From assembly GCA_040437565.1 (NCBI GenBank), contig JBDOQK010000011.1, forward strand, positions 1 through 64,000: a stretch of 64,000 bases of DNA, read 5' to 3'. Under the pieces are notes generated by a model, which saw only the letters and a program-made list of their open reading frames with translations, did not search any database and was not told the DNA's origin. The position numbers and the translations under genes were made by a program. Positions 34,640-45,424 of the stretch are shown piece after piece. Origin of the DNA: Albugo candida. Lineage: Eukaryota > Oomycota > Peronosporomycetes > Albuginales. Numbering within the stretch: the first letter of the stretch is position 1; every line of letters starts with the position of its first letter.

Positions 34640-36365
34640 ATGTCGTCCGTCGCTGTTGGGAATGCTGAACATGTTTCAGAGGATTCAAGAAAACAAGCAG
34701 AATTGCTCAAGCATGAAGGCAATCAATCTCTTCAAGAATACAAATATCGAAACGCTGTCGAATTATACACAGCTGCAATAGAAGTCTATCCAACTGCGAT
34801 ATATTATGCTAACCGTGCAGCAGCTCATATGAAAACAGAGAGCTATGGTCTTGCCATAAAGGATGCTACCGATGCGATAACTATGGATCCAAACTACGTG
34901 AAAGGTTAGCAACACTGTTGGATAATACTGCGAAAGTGTAAAATTTATTCTGTCCAAAACGCTTTCTAGCTTATTATCGTCGCGGATCAGCTGAACTAGC
35001 CCTGGGGCACTACAAGGCCGCTTTGAAAAACTTTCGACTTGTTGTGAAGATGAAGCCTCAAGATAAAGATGCCAGAATGAAGTATAAGTTATGCGACAAA
35101 TTGGTTAAAGAAGCCGCCTTTGCAGCAGCCATTCAGTCAGAGCGTAATTTACCTATATCAGAAACTGTTGATGTGGACTCAATCGGTGATTTTTCTTTTC
35201 TTGAAAACTGATAGTTAATGATCCTTGTCTGATTCCTATTTTACTAACAGTGATCGACTCTTCTTACGATGGTCCCAGGCTTTCTGATGACGTTAAATCG
35301 ACTTCGCCTGATTTTATATCCGATCTATGGTTCGGTTAAACGTGGAAAACTCCTCCATCGAAAATATGTCATCCTTATTTTGCTAGAAATGAAAAAATTG
35401 TTTTCAAGTCTTCCATCGTTATTAAGAATCACACTCCCCGACGCAAATGATGCACATATCACCGTGTGTGGTGACACGCATGGACAATTTTACGATGTCT
35501 GCAATATTTTTCACCTGAATGGAATGCCGAGCGGAGATAATCCATATTTATTCAATGGAGATTTCGTTGACCGTGGTTCTTTCTCGTTTGAGGTGGTCAT
35601 GACACTATTCGCAATGAAATTAATATATCCTAAACACGTCCACTTATTGCGTGGTAATCATGAGTCAAAGAATATGAACAAAATCTATGGGTTCGAAGGT
35701 GAAATCAAGCACAAATACGATGAAACAGTCATGCTATTATTCACCGAAGTTTTTAATTGGCTTCCACTTGCGGCAGTACTGGATAATCGTGTGCTGGTTG
35801 TGCATGGGGGATTATTTGGCGAAGATGATGTTTCACTAGAAGACATTGAAAAAATTGAGCGTAATCGCGAGCCGCCAGAAAGTGGGTACATGAGTGACCT
35901 TATGTGGAGTGATCCGCAACCTTTTGCCGGACGTGGACCAAGCAAGCGTGGTATCGGGCTCTCTTTTGGTCCGGACATTACCCACGCTTTTTTAGAGTAC
36001 AATGATCTCGGTATGTTTTCGTGATGCGCGGTAGATGACGTTGGAGTTTACTCATCCCGTGCTGTGCTTCCAGATTTACTTGTAAGATCCCATGAGGTCA
36101 AAGACGAAGGTTATCTCGTAGAACATGATGGTAAATGTATCACGGTGTTTAGTGCTCCCAATTATTGCGATCAGATGGGTAACAAAGGCGCATTTATTCG
36201 CTTTGAGAAGAACATGGTGCCAATTTTCACACAATTCACCGCCGTTGTACGTCCCATTTCCTACTAATGGTTGCTACTTTGTCCTTGACATACTTTCTGT
36301 GTCAGGAACATCCCCCTATACGGCCAATGGCTTATGCCGCCAATATGGGTGGCATGTTTGGATAG
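34640..36365 (+). CDS. Serine/threonine protein phosphatase 5 (TPR-PP5)
   Basis: Exons 34640-34904, 34970-35185, 35251-36010, 36074-36246 and 36306-36365, with GT-AG introns of 59-65 bp. N-terminal TPR repeats ([20 protein letters not shown], then [13 protein letters not shown]) bind Hsp90. A PP2A-type catalytic domain follows: [30 protein letters not shown], and a regulatory helix end [15 protein letters not shown]. The end [19 protein letters not shown] is typical of PP5. The full protein is about 491 residues (human 499). In this copy a patch at about 35318-35340 is scrambled and two bases short, breaking the frame between the TPR and phosphatase parts. The copy after assembly gap 7 (36672 onward) reads through with SELMDRF. 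I therefore take the patch as an assembly error, not a real defect. Confidence 0.93.
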
Positions 36366-37987
36366 TAGCTCTGTACACAGGTTGACAGTAGACTAATTAT
36401 ACAATGCAATAGGACTCGTGCATCGCAGAAGTCTTAGTGAGGTTGTCTCCTCTATTTGAGGCAGTACGTTACCTGCCGTTGAACATCTCATTCAGCCACT
36501 CATGCAAACTAGTGTGTGCGATAATCAGGAACCTCTTTCGCGTTCGACACTTCGAGCATGTGTCAGTGACCNNNNNNNNNNNNNNNNNNNNNNNNNNNNN
36601 NNNNNNNNNNNNNNNNNNNNNNNNNNNNNNNNNNNNNNNNNNNNNNNNNNNNNNNNNNNNNNNNNNNNNNNCTCTTCTTACGATGGTCCCAGGCTTTCTG
36701 ATGACGTTAAATCGACTTCGCCTGATTTTATATCCGAACTGATGGATCGCTTCAAACGTGGAAAACTCCTCCATCGAAAATATGTCATCCTTATTTTGCT
36801 AGAAATGAAAAAATTGTTTTCAAGTCTTCCATCGTTATTAAGAATCACACTCCCCGACGCAAATGATGCACATATCACCGTGTGTGGTGACACGCATGGA
36901 CAATTTTACGATGTCTGCAATATTTTTCACCTGAATGGAATGCCGAGCGGAGATAATCCATATTTATTCAATGGAGATTTCGTTGACCGTGGTTCTTTCT
37001 CGTTTGAGGTGGTCATGACACTATTCGCAATGAAATTAATATATCCTAAACACGTCCACTTATTGCGTGGTAATCATGAGTCAAAGAATATGAACAAAAT
37101 CTATGGGTTCGAAGGTGAAATCAAGCACAAATACGATGAAACAGTCATGCTATTATTCACCGAAGTTTTTAATTGGCTTCCACTTGCGGCAGTACTGGAT
37201 AATCGTGTGCTGGTTGTGCATGGGGGATTATTTGGCGAAGATGATGTTTCACTAGAAGACATTGAAAAAATTGAGCGTAATCGCGAGCCGCCAGAAAGTG
37301 GGTACATGAGTGACCTTATGTGGAGTGATCCGCAACCTTTTGCCGGACGTGGACCAAGCAAGCGTGGTATCGGGCTCTCTTTTGGTCCGGACATTACCCA
37401 CGCTTTTTTAGAGTACAATGATCTCGGTATGTTTTCGTGATGCGCGGTAGATGACGTTGGAGTTTACTCATCCCGTGCTGTGCTTCCAGATTTACTTGTA
37501 AGATCCCATGAGGTCAAAGACGAAGGTTATCTCGTAGAACATGATGGTAAATGTATCACGGTGTTTAGTGCTCCCAATTATTGCGATCAGATGGGTAACA
37601 AAGGCGCATTTATTCGCTTTGAGAAGAACATGGTGCCAATTTTCACACAATTCACCGCCGTTGTACGTCCCATTTCCTACTAATGGTTGCTACTTTGTCC
37701 TTGACATACTTTCTGTGTCAGGAACATCCCCCTATACGGCCAATGGCTTATGCCGCCAATATGGGTGGCATGTTTGGATAGTAGCTCTGTACACAGGTTG
37801 ACAGTAGACTAATTATACAATGCAATAGGACTCGTGCATCGCAGAAGTCTTAGTGAGGTTGTCTCCTCTATTTGAGGCAGTACGTTACCTGCCGTTGAAC
37901 ATCTCATTCAGCCACTCATGCAAACTAGTGTGTGCGATAATCAGGAACCTCTTTCGCGTTCGACACTTCGAGCATGTGTCAGTGACC
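35258..37987. repeat. Assembly gap 7 with duplicated flank
   Basis: 100 N at 36572-36671. Bases 35258-36571 recur at 36672-37987, differing in one patch of about 30 bp and two bases of length. Confidence 0.95.
36672..37781 (+). CDS. PP5 catalytic part, second assembled copy
   Basis: Exons 36672-37426, 37490-37662 and 37722-37781 repeat the phosphatase exons of the PP5 gene and lack the TPR part. The reading frame is whole here. It most likely represents the same gene, and one locus with exons 1-2 from the first copy and the rest from this one gives a normal PP5. A true tandem partial duplicate is less likely, because the pattern matches all other gaps. Confidence 0.7.
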
Positions 37988-39170
37988 GCACCAGCTCGAT
38001 GTATGAGCTGGTTTGCTTGGTTATAAGATTGAAGCAGCGTAGCTGCGCATCTGATGCTTCTGATGGCCGCAAATTTGGTGTGCGACAACAAATATTATAG
38101 CTTTCCGTTGTTCTGTCAAAGCATCCTGTATGACCAGTGTAAAAGGCATGGTAAGACACGCACACAAATCCGACGACGCTTTTATTGCTACTCAGATGAC
38201 GAGACAGCTTATTTTTCCTTAATCGAGCAATTGCATCAACCGACGCGCTCAATTTATCAACACACCTGCCTTCAAGTCCCATTGTCAGCGTTGCATGCCC
38301 TCTGACCGCAGTTTGATGAATTGCGTGCAGTCATTGCATGACGTAGAGGATGATTATCAGCTTACTGTGATTGGTTATGAGCACGGTTGCGGTCCATCCG
38401 GAATAATGAGAGTGAATCGACATAGTACGACACTAACTATTGGAGACCCATTACTTCTTCACATGCGACGTTGTATAAGATTGCATCTTATTAAGAACAC
38501 AAGCACCATCACTGCATACTACTGAACTTCTATGCAATTGAGATAGGCCGACGAAACTTACAAAAAGAAGAAACTGATGTATTTCGTCCAGATGTTTAAT
38601 CATTTTGGTAATTTAGATTGTTTGTACCCGTCCGAAGAACTTTTGATGATTCTTCAAGGGTACAGATGAGCAAAAAACCGGCAAAGTGGCGTGTGTCGGC
38701 CTTGAAGAAGATCCATATAGGGTTGCAGTGGCAATTGTACCTGCTACAAATTTTATACTCATGGTCAAGGCAGCTTGATCGAGATATATTTCGTACAGGT
38801 CTGCGAAATCTCTCTTCTAGAAGTGCGAAAAAAAGCGGCTTGACAAATGACAGATATGTAGAATCTTGTAGAATCCTTTACTTGACGCGTCTTGATAGCA
38901 GTGAATCATGTAACAGCTTCGATCGCGCAGACATGCGGAATAATCATTTGCAAGGTCAATGGCCGATACTAAATGGTAGTTTAGCATTGTTGACGTCAAA
39001 GGAACCTTTCAAGTTGTTATATAGTCTAATTAGTTCTTGAAAACTCATTCAACACGGGAAATGAAAAGTGTTGTCTTGCAAGTTGGATTTACAAGATTGA
39101 TATGAAATATGCCGCAATCAAAGTCGGAGGCGCAGTTGAAGAAGAGATACCAATGCTCCCCTTCAAATAA
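37840..39170 (+). CDS. Unresolved multi-exon gene candidate
   Basis: Plus-strand coding-like blocks: 37888-38100 (LIQPLMQTSVCDNQEPLSRS, then SSMYELVCLVIRLKQR), 38110-38305 (LFCQSILYDQC and ETAYFSLIEQLHQ), 38310-38525 (DVEDDYQLTVIGYEHGCGPS) and about 38655-38770 (GKVACVGLEEDPYRVAVAIV). The last block fades near a TAA at about 39168. The blocks are in different frames with donor and acceptor sites between some of them. I could not build one model or recognise the product. The start, if any, is close behind PP5. Confidence 0.3.
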
Positions 39171-39280
39171 CTGAGCGATGATCTCCCGTTGATGCTAGCG
39201 TCGAGAATTTCTTTTGTATTTATCTGGCACCAAAAACGTAAGCGAAAGACGTTCATTCTTGAGACATCTAGTTCAGTATG

Positions 39281-39460
39281 TCTCGAAAATAACCGGTACA
39301 TAAGTGTGGTCTCCAAGATANNNNNNNNNNNNNNNNNNNNNNNNNNNNNNNNNNNNNNNNNNNNNNNNNNNNNNNNNNNNNNNNNNNNNNNNNNNNNNNN
39401 NNNNNNNNNNNNNNNNNNNNTCTCGAAAATAACCGGTACATAAGTGTGGTCTCCAAGATA
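39281..39460. repeat. Assembly gap 8 with duplicated flank
   Basis: 100 N at 39321-39420. A 40-bp stretch (39281-39320) recurs at 39421-39460. This is the shortest of the gap duplications. Confidence 0.92.
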
Positions 39461-39462
39461 GG

Positions 39463-40191
39463 ATGGCACTAGATTGGCACCCCGCACACATATTGCTCCA
39501 GCTGAAGGAAATCCCTGACGTTCCTGATGCCGTGGATTGTGCGTACGATGAAGAAGCTGTCGCATTATATAGTAATGTGATGAAAGCGGTGCGAAGATTC
39601 TTCTCAAAAGATATACTCAAGTACGAAGATTTTAAAATCAATTCACGTCTGGTCGGAAATAATTTCATGGAAGCTCACGAATATGTTGACTATCTTGCAA
39701 AGGCATTTGGAGGATTGCGTATGCTACTGCTGATACCTTGCTTGATAATGATACAACCAGATCCCATCAAGAGAACTCTTCTTTTAACCGCAGCCCGCTT
39801 GTATCGCACACGTAATTTGGCAAGTTTGAAACAGCGCTGCCATGCGGAATCTCAATCAGAAAAGCAGAATTTGAGCGCCGTGGAAAATAATCTACGAAGT
39901 CAGCATTCTTTCGCATTGGAGAATGAGCAATCGAATGCTACACCTACAGACATAACACTGGTTCTATCTCAGTCAGATGCGAGAAATGTTTCGAATAAGT
40001 CAGTAGCATGTGATGTCGAGTCGCATAAAAAAGTGCAAATGGAAGACCAATTGATGAGTAAACATGTGAAAATGAACACAGTTCCGACTTCAATTATAGA
40101 GCGTCAAGCTAACCCTCCACCGCCGAGAAATTTGTTCCAACTGGCTTCTGACTCCAACTCAGACTCAGACTCAGACTTTGGATCACCGTGA
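39463..40191 (+). CDS. Conserved-looking protein, possibly Hel2/ZNF598-like C-terminus
   Basis: 242 residues open from an ATG just after assembly gap 8. The 5' end may be missing, because upstream frames stop within 40 bp. The first 110 residues are helical (VALYSNVMKAVRRFFSKDIL, then NNFMEAHEYVDYLAKAFGGL), with a hydrophobic MLLLIPCLIMIQPDPIKR helix. The arrangement recalls the C-terminal helical region of Hel2/ZNF598 ubiquitin ligases (ribosome quality control), but no RING or zinc fingers are present, so this is tentative. The rest is polar and low in order, ending in a Ser-Asp repeat (SDSNSDSDSDFGSP). It stops 13 bp before the PX gene start. Confidence 0.55.
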   Translation: MALDWHPAHILLQLKEIPDVPDAVDCAYDEEAVALYSNVMKAVRRFFSKDILKYEDFKINSRLVGNNFMEAHEYVDYLAKAFGGLRMLLLIPCLIMIQPDPIKRTLLLTAARLYRTRNLASLKQRCHAESQSEKQNLSAVENNLRSQHSFALENEQSNATPTDITLVLSQSDARNVSNKSVACDVESHKKVQMEDQLMSKHVKMNTVPTSIIERQANPPPPRNLFQLASDSNSDSDSDFGSP

Positions 40192-40204
40192 GATCGCATC
40201 CAGG

Positions 40205-40923
40205 ATGACTTCCGTATATTCCGTTGATGAAGCGCTTGTCCAAGGCTTCCTTACTGTAGAAATAAAAAATAATAAAGAAGTCATTGAACCAGAGAACGGG
40301 AAATTTCATACGGTAGGACGTGTTATCCTTTTTCTATCTCGTAAATACCTATTTTGACGATTACATCACAGGAATACATAGTGCACAGCACATGGAAACA
40401 GCAGAATGGTTACACAGTAGTAAGACATATGTAATCGGAAAAAATTTGGTCGACTATATGAGCGTCTATTTAGGATTGGGAAGTCAGTCGCCGTTATCGT
40501 GAATTCTGCGCTATCGATATTTTAGTACCGTGACCGTCAAATACACTCCTGGATATATCTAATCAGCTACACTTCCATCTAGCTGCGTGAAAAGCATCCA
40601 TCACATGCGCCACTGTTTCCAATTCTCCCGAGTAAAACATTATTTGGGTCATCTCTATCGACGGATTTGATCGACAAGCGACAACGCGATCTCGGTATCT
40701 ATATTGTATCCATGCTGAAAAGCACACCGCTAGTGAGTTTTCTCGAATGTCCCTTTCATGTTTAAGGTTTTGCTAACACGCATTCAAGCTTGTACAAGAT
40801 GAGATAATCGATTCATTTTTGGAGATTCGAAGACATATACTTCAAGATGCGCGACAAAGGCAGCTAATAAAGCCAATCAAAACGGGTGTTAATGAAGTAA
40901 ACACTGGATTATTTGGGGTGTGA
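40205..40923 (+). CDS. Small PX-domain protein (sorting nexin-like)
   Basis: Five exons (40205-40312, 40372-40430, 40488-40524, 40583-40732, 40789-40923) with introns of 56-59 bp give a 162-residue protein in one frame, about the size of SNX3. It is almost entirely a PX domain: EYIVHSTW in strand 2, then IRRYREFCAIDILLREKHPS (the RRYREF phosphoinositide-binding motif), a PILPSKTLFGS loop and KRQRDLGIYIVSMLK. PX domains bind PI3P on endosomes. The frame is disturbed by four tiny introns, so no single open frame shows the gene. Splice sites were chosen to keep the PX motif intact and all junctions fit in phase. Confidence 0.75.
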
Positions 40924-40992
40924 CGGTGTGTATAAAATGACAACAGCGCTCAGTAAAATCATGTATTTTACGAACAGCTCAAATAATTCTAA

Positions 40993-41376
40993 ATGAATCA
41001 AAATTTCACGTGCATACGGCATCAATCAGTCAAGAGTGAACACGACGAACCGGCGAACGTTCACAAGTGCTCATCTTCGGCTCATGTAAAGCGCAAAAGT
41101 ATAAAAATAATTGAATACATAGGACCTGAGGTGGTCCACATTGGCGGCAATTATCTGCAAGTTCAAATCAGACAGGGATACTAAGCAGTGCCATGATTTA
41201 GCCTTACACCATTGTTGACTGCACAGCAGAAAATACATACGGCCGAAGAAATCAGATCTCGGAAGGGTGCTCGATTTATCAGCTATCGAAGTCGTTTGTA
41301 TGTTCCGTACTCGTGTCAGTGTAATGAGCAAGCACGTCTAGTAACAGAAAAAAGACTTGTACACTCATTGCATTAA
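40993..41376 (+). CDS. Small hypothetical protein
   Basis: Two exons, 40993-41160 and 41227-41376, with a 66-bp GT-AG intron, give 105 residues: a His/Lys/Ser-rich start, then IEYIGPEVVHIGGNYLQ joined to QKIHTAEEIRSRKGARFISY and a short Cys pair (CQC). No family recognised. It lies between the PX gene (69 bp upstream) and the converging phospholipase D (139 bp). An unspliced 63-residue version would also be open. Confidence 0.45.
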
Positions 41377-41515
41377 ACATTCGTGTCAATCATCAAAGCA
41401 GATACGCCTTCTTATTGTGACGTTTGAATAAGTGCTTCTTACGATATGTACGAAAAAGTATGAATTTATCTATACAATATGCTAGTTCTATTTACTTGCA
41501 ACAGAGCAAACATTG

Positions 41516-44500
41516 TTACTGAAAAAGCTCAGCGGGATACAAACTCGGTTCTAGCTCTTCTTCAGCAAGAAAGCGTAGTGGGAACTGCACAATGTTACCC
41601 TGTATATGTGATAACTGATTCAAAGTCTTCTTAATGTCGATTGAGTGCGCCTTATCAGCACCGACTTGACCAATTCGCGGTGATGTGTGCTCAATATCTG
41701 AGCTTGACGTTGACACTAAAGGAATAATCGGAACATCGTGTTGACTCGTGCTGAGATTTTTCGGCACTTTGATATTGCTTCCCGAAACTTCAACCACTCT
41801 AGCTGTTATCGTATCAGACTGGATAACTTCATCTTTTCCCACGGACGAACTTATTTGAGATGAATCCATTTGATTCGAATTCGTCCCTTCTTGTTTTGCA
41901 GATTTGATTTGGCTGAATTTCGATATATTTTCGGTAGGAATACACGCGAAAACGCTCTCGTAGATCTGCGAATTCATCTTTGCGTGTTTCTGTATTCTGA
42001 TCCAAGTTTGTTTCCGTACTGGATCCATGTAGTCTTCATAATGCCGTGTCCCAGCGACAATTCCAAAATGTTCTTCGAAAAGCTTCATACGAAAAGAATG
42101 GCAGAACTTACCCACGGATATAGTGCCATCCGCTATTTTGATATTCTCATCATATTCCGTGTCCTCAATCGTTACTGCAATCTCAGAGTCACGGTCACCA
42201 CGCAAGCTTCGTTCATTGATATTTGCCGATCCAATTATACATTGACGATCATCCACGATCATCATCTTGTTATGAATATATATTTGTTCAGTGTGTAGCC
42301 GCTCCTGTTGACAATGATATTTTCGAAGTCCATAGAAGGTGATGTACTCGAACGGATCGTCTAGTTCTTGTGACAAAATATGATAAATTGAATTCTTCCC
42401 TCGGCTGATACTACGATATTGCCAATACATAACGCCCCGCAAACTATAAGCTTCTTTTTCTTGCGGCTGACCTGGAAATGCAGGAAGAAGTGGCATGAGT
42501 ATCATCACACAAAACTTCTCGCGATTGGCCGCCGCACGCCGAATGCGCTCAACCAGAGCACCGGCAACTCGATTGGAGCAGGACGGATCACCTTCGACCC
42601 CCGACACAAAAAACTGATTCTCAATATAAATGAAATGTCTGGCTGATGAGATAAGACGAATGTAAGCGTTTTGTATGCTTTTCTCGGTTGCACAGCCACC
42701 AGACCAAAATGATAAGCTCCGTACAATTTGACACACGCATGGGTAACCCTTTTGATTGATCATTTCGTCGTGGCTGATTGTGTGTGCACCGGTGGTGTTG
42801 TCTACAAGATCAGACGATGTCTTCTTTGTCACTTGTATTTCTTTGCATCTTTCTTCCAACTTTTGACCATCTATAGCTTCATTTATCGAGCAATATGCAC
42901 TTCTCTGATGTTTCGTAGACTCCAGGTCTTTTCTCGGGACTAGGTGGTTCAACTTCTCTGTCTTGTGTCTTGTTGTCACCGCAAAGTTCCACCGGAGTAT
43001 GAAATGACGAGCTACATCACGTGCTGGATGACCCTCAAGACGACAATGGCAGTCATGCCAAGGCATTCTTGGATACAATGAACGATCCATTAGATCCACA
43101 TCTGGCTGATCAACATAAACGAAGTCTTTGATACGTGGGTTGGAATAATCCTTTCCATCAAAGTTGGTCTCGCTCGATTTCTCGTCAAACAATCTGTGTT
43201 CAGTAGTATCCCATCTTCCAAAACACAAGTCCAGTCCACCAACGAAAGCCACATTTTGATCGATACAGACGATTTTTTCATGATGCGACCAAAGCCCGAA
43301 CTCTTTCATTGAGAAATCGGGGTCTCTCAAGACTTGCACATTTGGATGCAAGCAGCTGAATATACCTTTTGAGTACAAACTATTGAGAGGTAAGGCCATT
43401 GCGACTTCTTTATACATGAGGATATACACCTACAGATAGAGTGATTCACAAACAAAAGAGTTTCATTACAACAATGCTGACCTTGACACCTTCTTCGGCC
43501 TTTCGTTTAAGTATCAAGTCTAATCTTGTGTGTGGATATTTCACACTCGGACGCAGTAAATGGATGCTGGGACATATCCACCATCCGTGGATAAATATTT
43601 CCTCCGTCGCGGAACACACACCGTGGTAGATCGCTGCATATGTATCCTCTCCATCGATGTACCACTTGGCAAATGAATTTCCATTTCGTGGATAACGAGT
43701 AATCGCAAACGAATCATCACGATGAAACTGTGTCCAGGGACTTTGAGTCGTAACATCTCGTATCTTTGCGGCCCAATCGAAGATTACTCGATTTGATTTT
43801 GCTTCAAGTTCCAAGCGATACGATGAATTGAATATGAGTATTTCGTTGTCTTCATCCAGGGATTTGTGATTATTTCCGAAGTGGAAATGGGGATCAAATA
43901 AAAATGTTCCATGCGCGGATTCGTCCTATTCAGATGATGATAAGTTGGATGTGAAGCTGCTTTTATGATCATTCAGAGAATCATACCTCTGGTGACAAAT
44001 AAATTGCGATGGAAGATTGTCTTAATACTACCCAGCACCGCTTTTTGGCGATCATATTGTGAAGTGGTTTCAAAACACACAAGCAACTCAAAAGTGAGTT
44101 ATCCACGTTAGTGAGGGTATGATGTTTGGAAAAGAAATTCTGACAAAGTATCAAACGAACACGTAGCCAGCCTTCTTTTATGGAAGTTTTTCCATCAACC
44201 TTATGAAAGGTAGTTTTGCTTACTTGTAGGAATTTGTTTACAACGGGAGAATGCAGAAATGTAGGAACTCGTACAACTGAATTGAGGTACACTTCGATGA
44301 ACTTTGTGCTGGCAGATTCCACCCACGTGCTTGAATTAGAAATCAAAAGCTTCCCGAGTTGCGGAAAACGCTTGGTTATATCATCTCGATAGCTGTCAGA
44401 ATCGTTTGATTGGTTGCTGAGCGTGGAAATCGACCGAATGTAATGTGGTTTTCGTTTGCTTTGGAACCATAGACTGTAGATAGCTGCTTTAGAAATCTGG

Positions 44501-44763
44501 ATCTGCCATTCATAGTCCTTGTATTGTATCAATAACGTGTATTCGACATGACTATGGGACCAGGACCGCATGATGCGGGCATTGATCACTTTGATGGTTG
44601 GAGCTTCTTCAAAGACTTGCATCTCAAATTTATCATTAGCGTGAGCAAACGAAAGAGAAAATGATAGATTGGATATCAACGAGTTTTTTCGTGATACAAT
44701 ATCATTTGTTCTTGATTGCAATTTATCTAAACATCGCGGTGCAGAGTTTCGTGCTTCTTCCAT
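41516..44763 (-). CDS. Phospholipase D with PX and PH domains (PXPH-PLD)
   Basis: Three minus-strand exons, 44763-43987, 43925-43482 and 43429-41516, with introns of 61 and 52 bp, all in phase, give 1044 residues. The N-terminus holds a PX domain (ARIMRSWSHSHVEYTLLI, later FIEVYLNSVVRVPTFLHS), then a PH domain (SIKEGWLRVRL to KKRCWVVLRQSSIAIYLSPE). The catalytic part has two HxKxxxxD motifs: HEKIVCID (His457, Lys459, Asp464) and HNKMMIVD (His793). IENQFFVSG and GSANINERSLRGDRDSEIA complete the active site. It cleaves phosphatidylcholine to phosphatidic acid and choline on membranes. The last 170 residues are a Ser-rich tail. Oomycetes are known to keep a PX-PH type PLD alongside many short ones. 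The start is 108 bp from a divergent small gene. Confidence 0.92.
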
Positions 44764-44871
44764 TCAGTCCGAATTATCGTCTGACTCTATTAGACTTGGT
44801 CAATGTATGCTCTATACATCATTGTGGCTTGATGGTACATTGTACCAGTTTTTGACATCATTGCATGAAAA

Positions 44872-45322
44872 ATGTATCATGATATAAAGCCCAAATGGCG
44901 AGGGATATATGCTTTTGATGATGAAGAAACACCAGAATGGAGAAAAGCTCTGTTTTTGGGCTTTGGTAATGAGAGTGATGGATCGATACCGAAATTTGCG
45001 ACCAAATTAGAATGCAAGAAATTCGTCAGAACAGTTTGTTGGCGCGGCTCAAATCCTGATTATCCCGATTTGCAGCATATCGTTTCTACTCTTGTAGATT
45101 GGAATCAGGTGTGATCTCTGTTTTATTTTTATTCGTTATGTTTTCATTATTTTCTTTTAGATAGAGTCCATTTTGATCAGTAAAATGGAAGAATATGATC
45201 GATTGTACCCATTTCTCCCTCCGCGAGCTAATCAGAATTCAGAAAAACTCAACACAAAAGACCAAATCATCAAACGACTTGATTTGCCATTCCACAAATT
45301 GGTATTAAAATCAGCTGCTTAA
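44872..45322 (+). CDS. Small hypothetical protein
   Basis: Exons 44872-45108 and 45161-45322 with a 52-bp intron (GTGTGA to TTTTAG) give 132 residues. The first exon has KPKWRGIYAFDDEETPEWRK and CWRGSNPDYPDLQHIV; the second is charged (ILISKMEEYDRLYPFLPPR). No signal peptide or membrane segment is evident and I recognise no family. An open frame at 44669-44887 just before it might be an earlier exon, but it overlaps the phospholipase D start on the other strand. Coding status rests on clean splicing and composition. Confidence 0.5.
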
Positions 45323-45424
45323 TGTCTATATGATGTAAAGTAAAAGAGTGTCTAGATAACTCGAGAGTCAAGCATTAACACTCTCAAGCACGCATATGAA
45401 CATACCCGATATGGTATATTCGTC

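Noticed and set aside
36672-37781. Tandem duplicate PP5 gene
   Set aside because: The same restart pattern occurs at nearly every gap in the window, so an assembly overlap is more likely than a real paralogue.
37918-38305. Single confident gene from any one of the three overlapping open frames
   Set aside because: All three frames are open here by composition, splice sites conflict, and no family is recognisable, so only a low-confidence candidate is listed.
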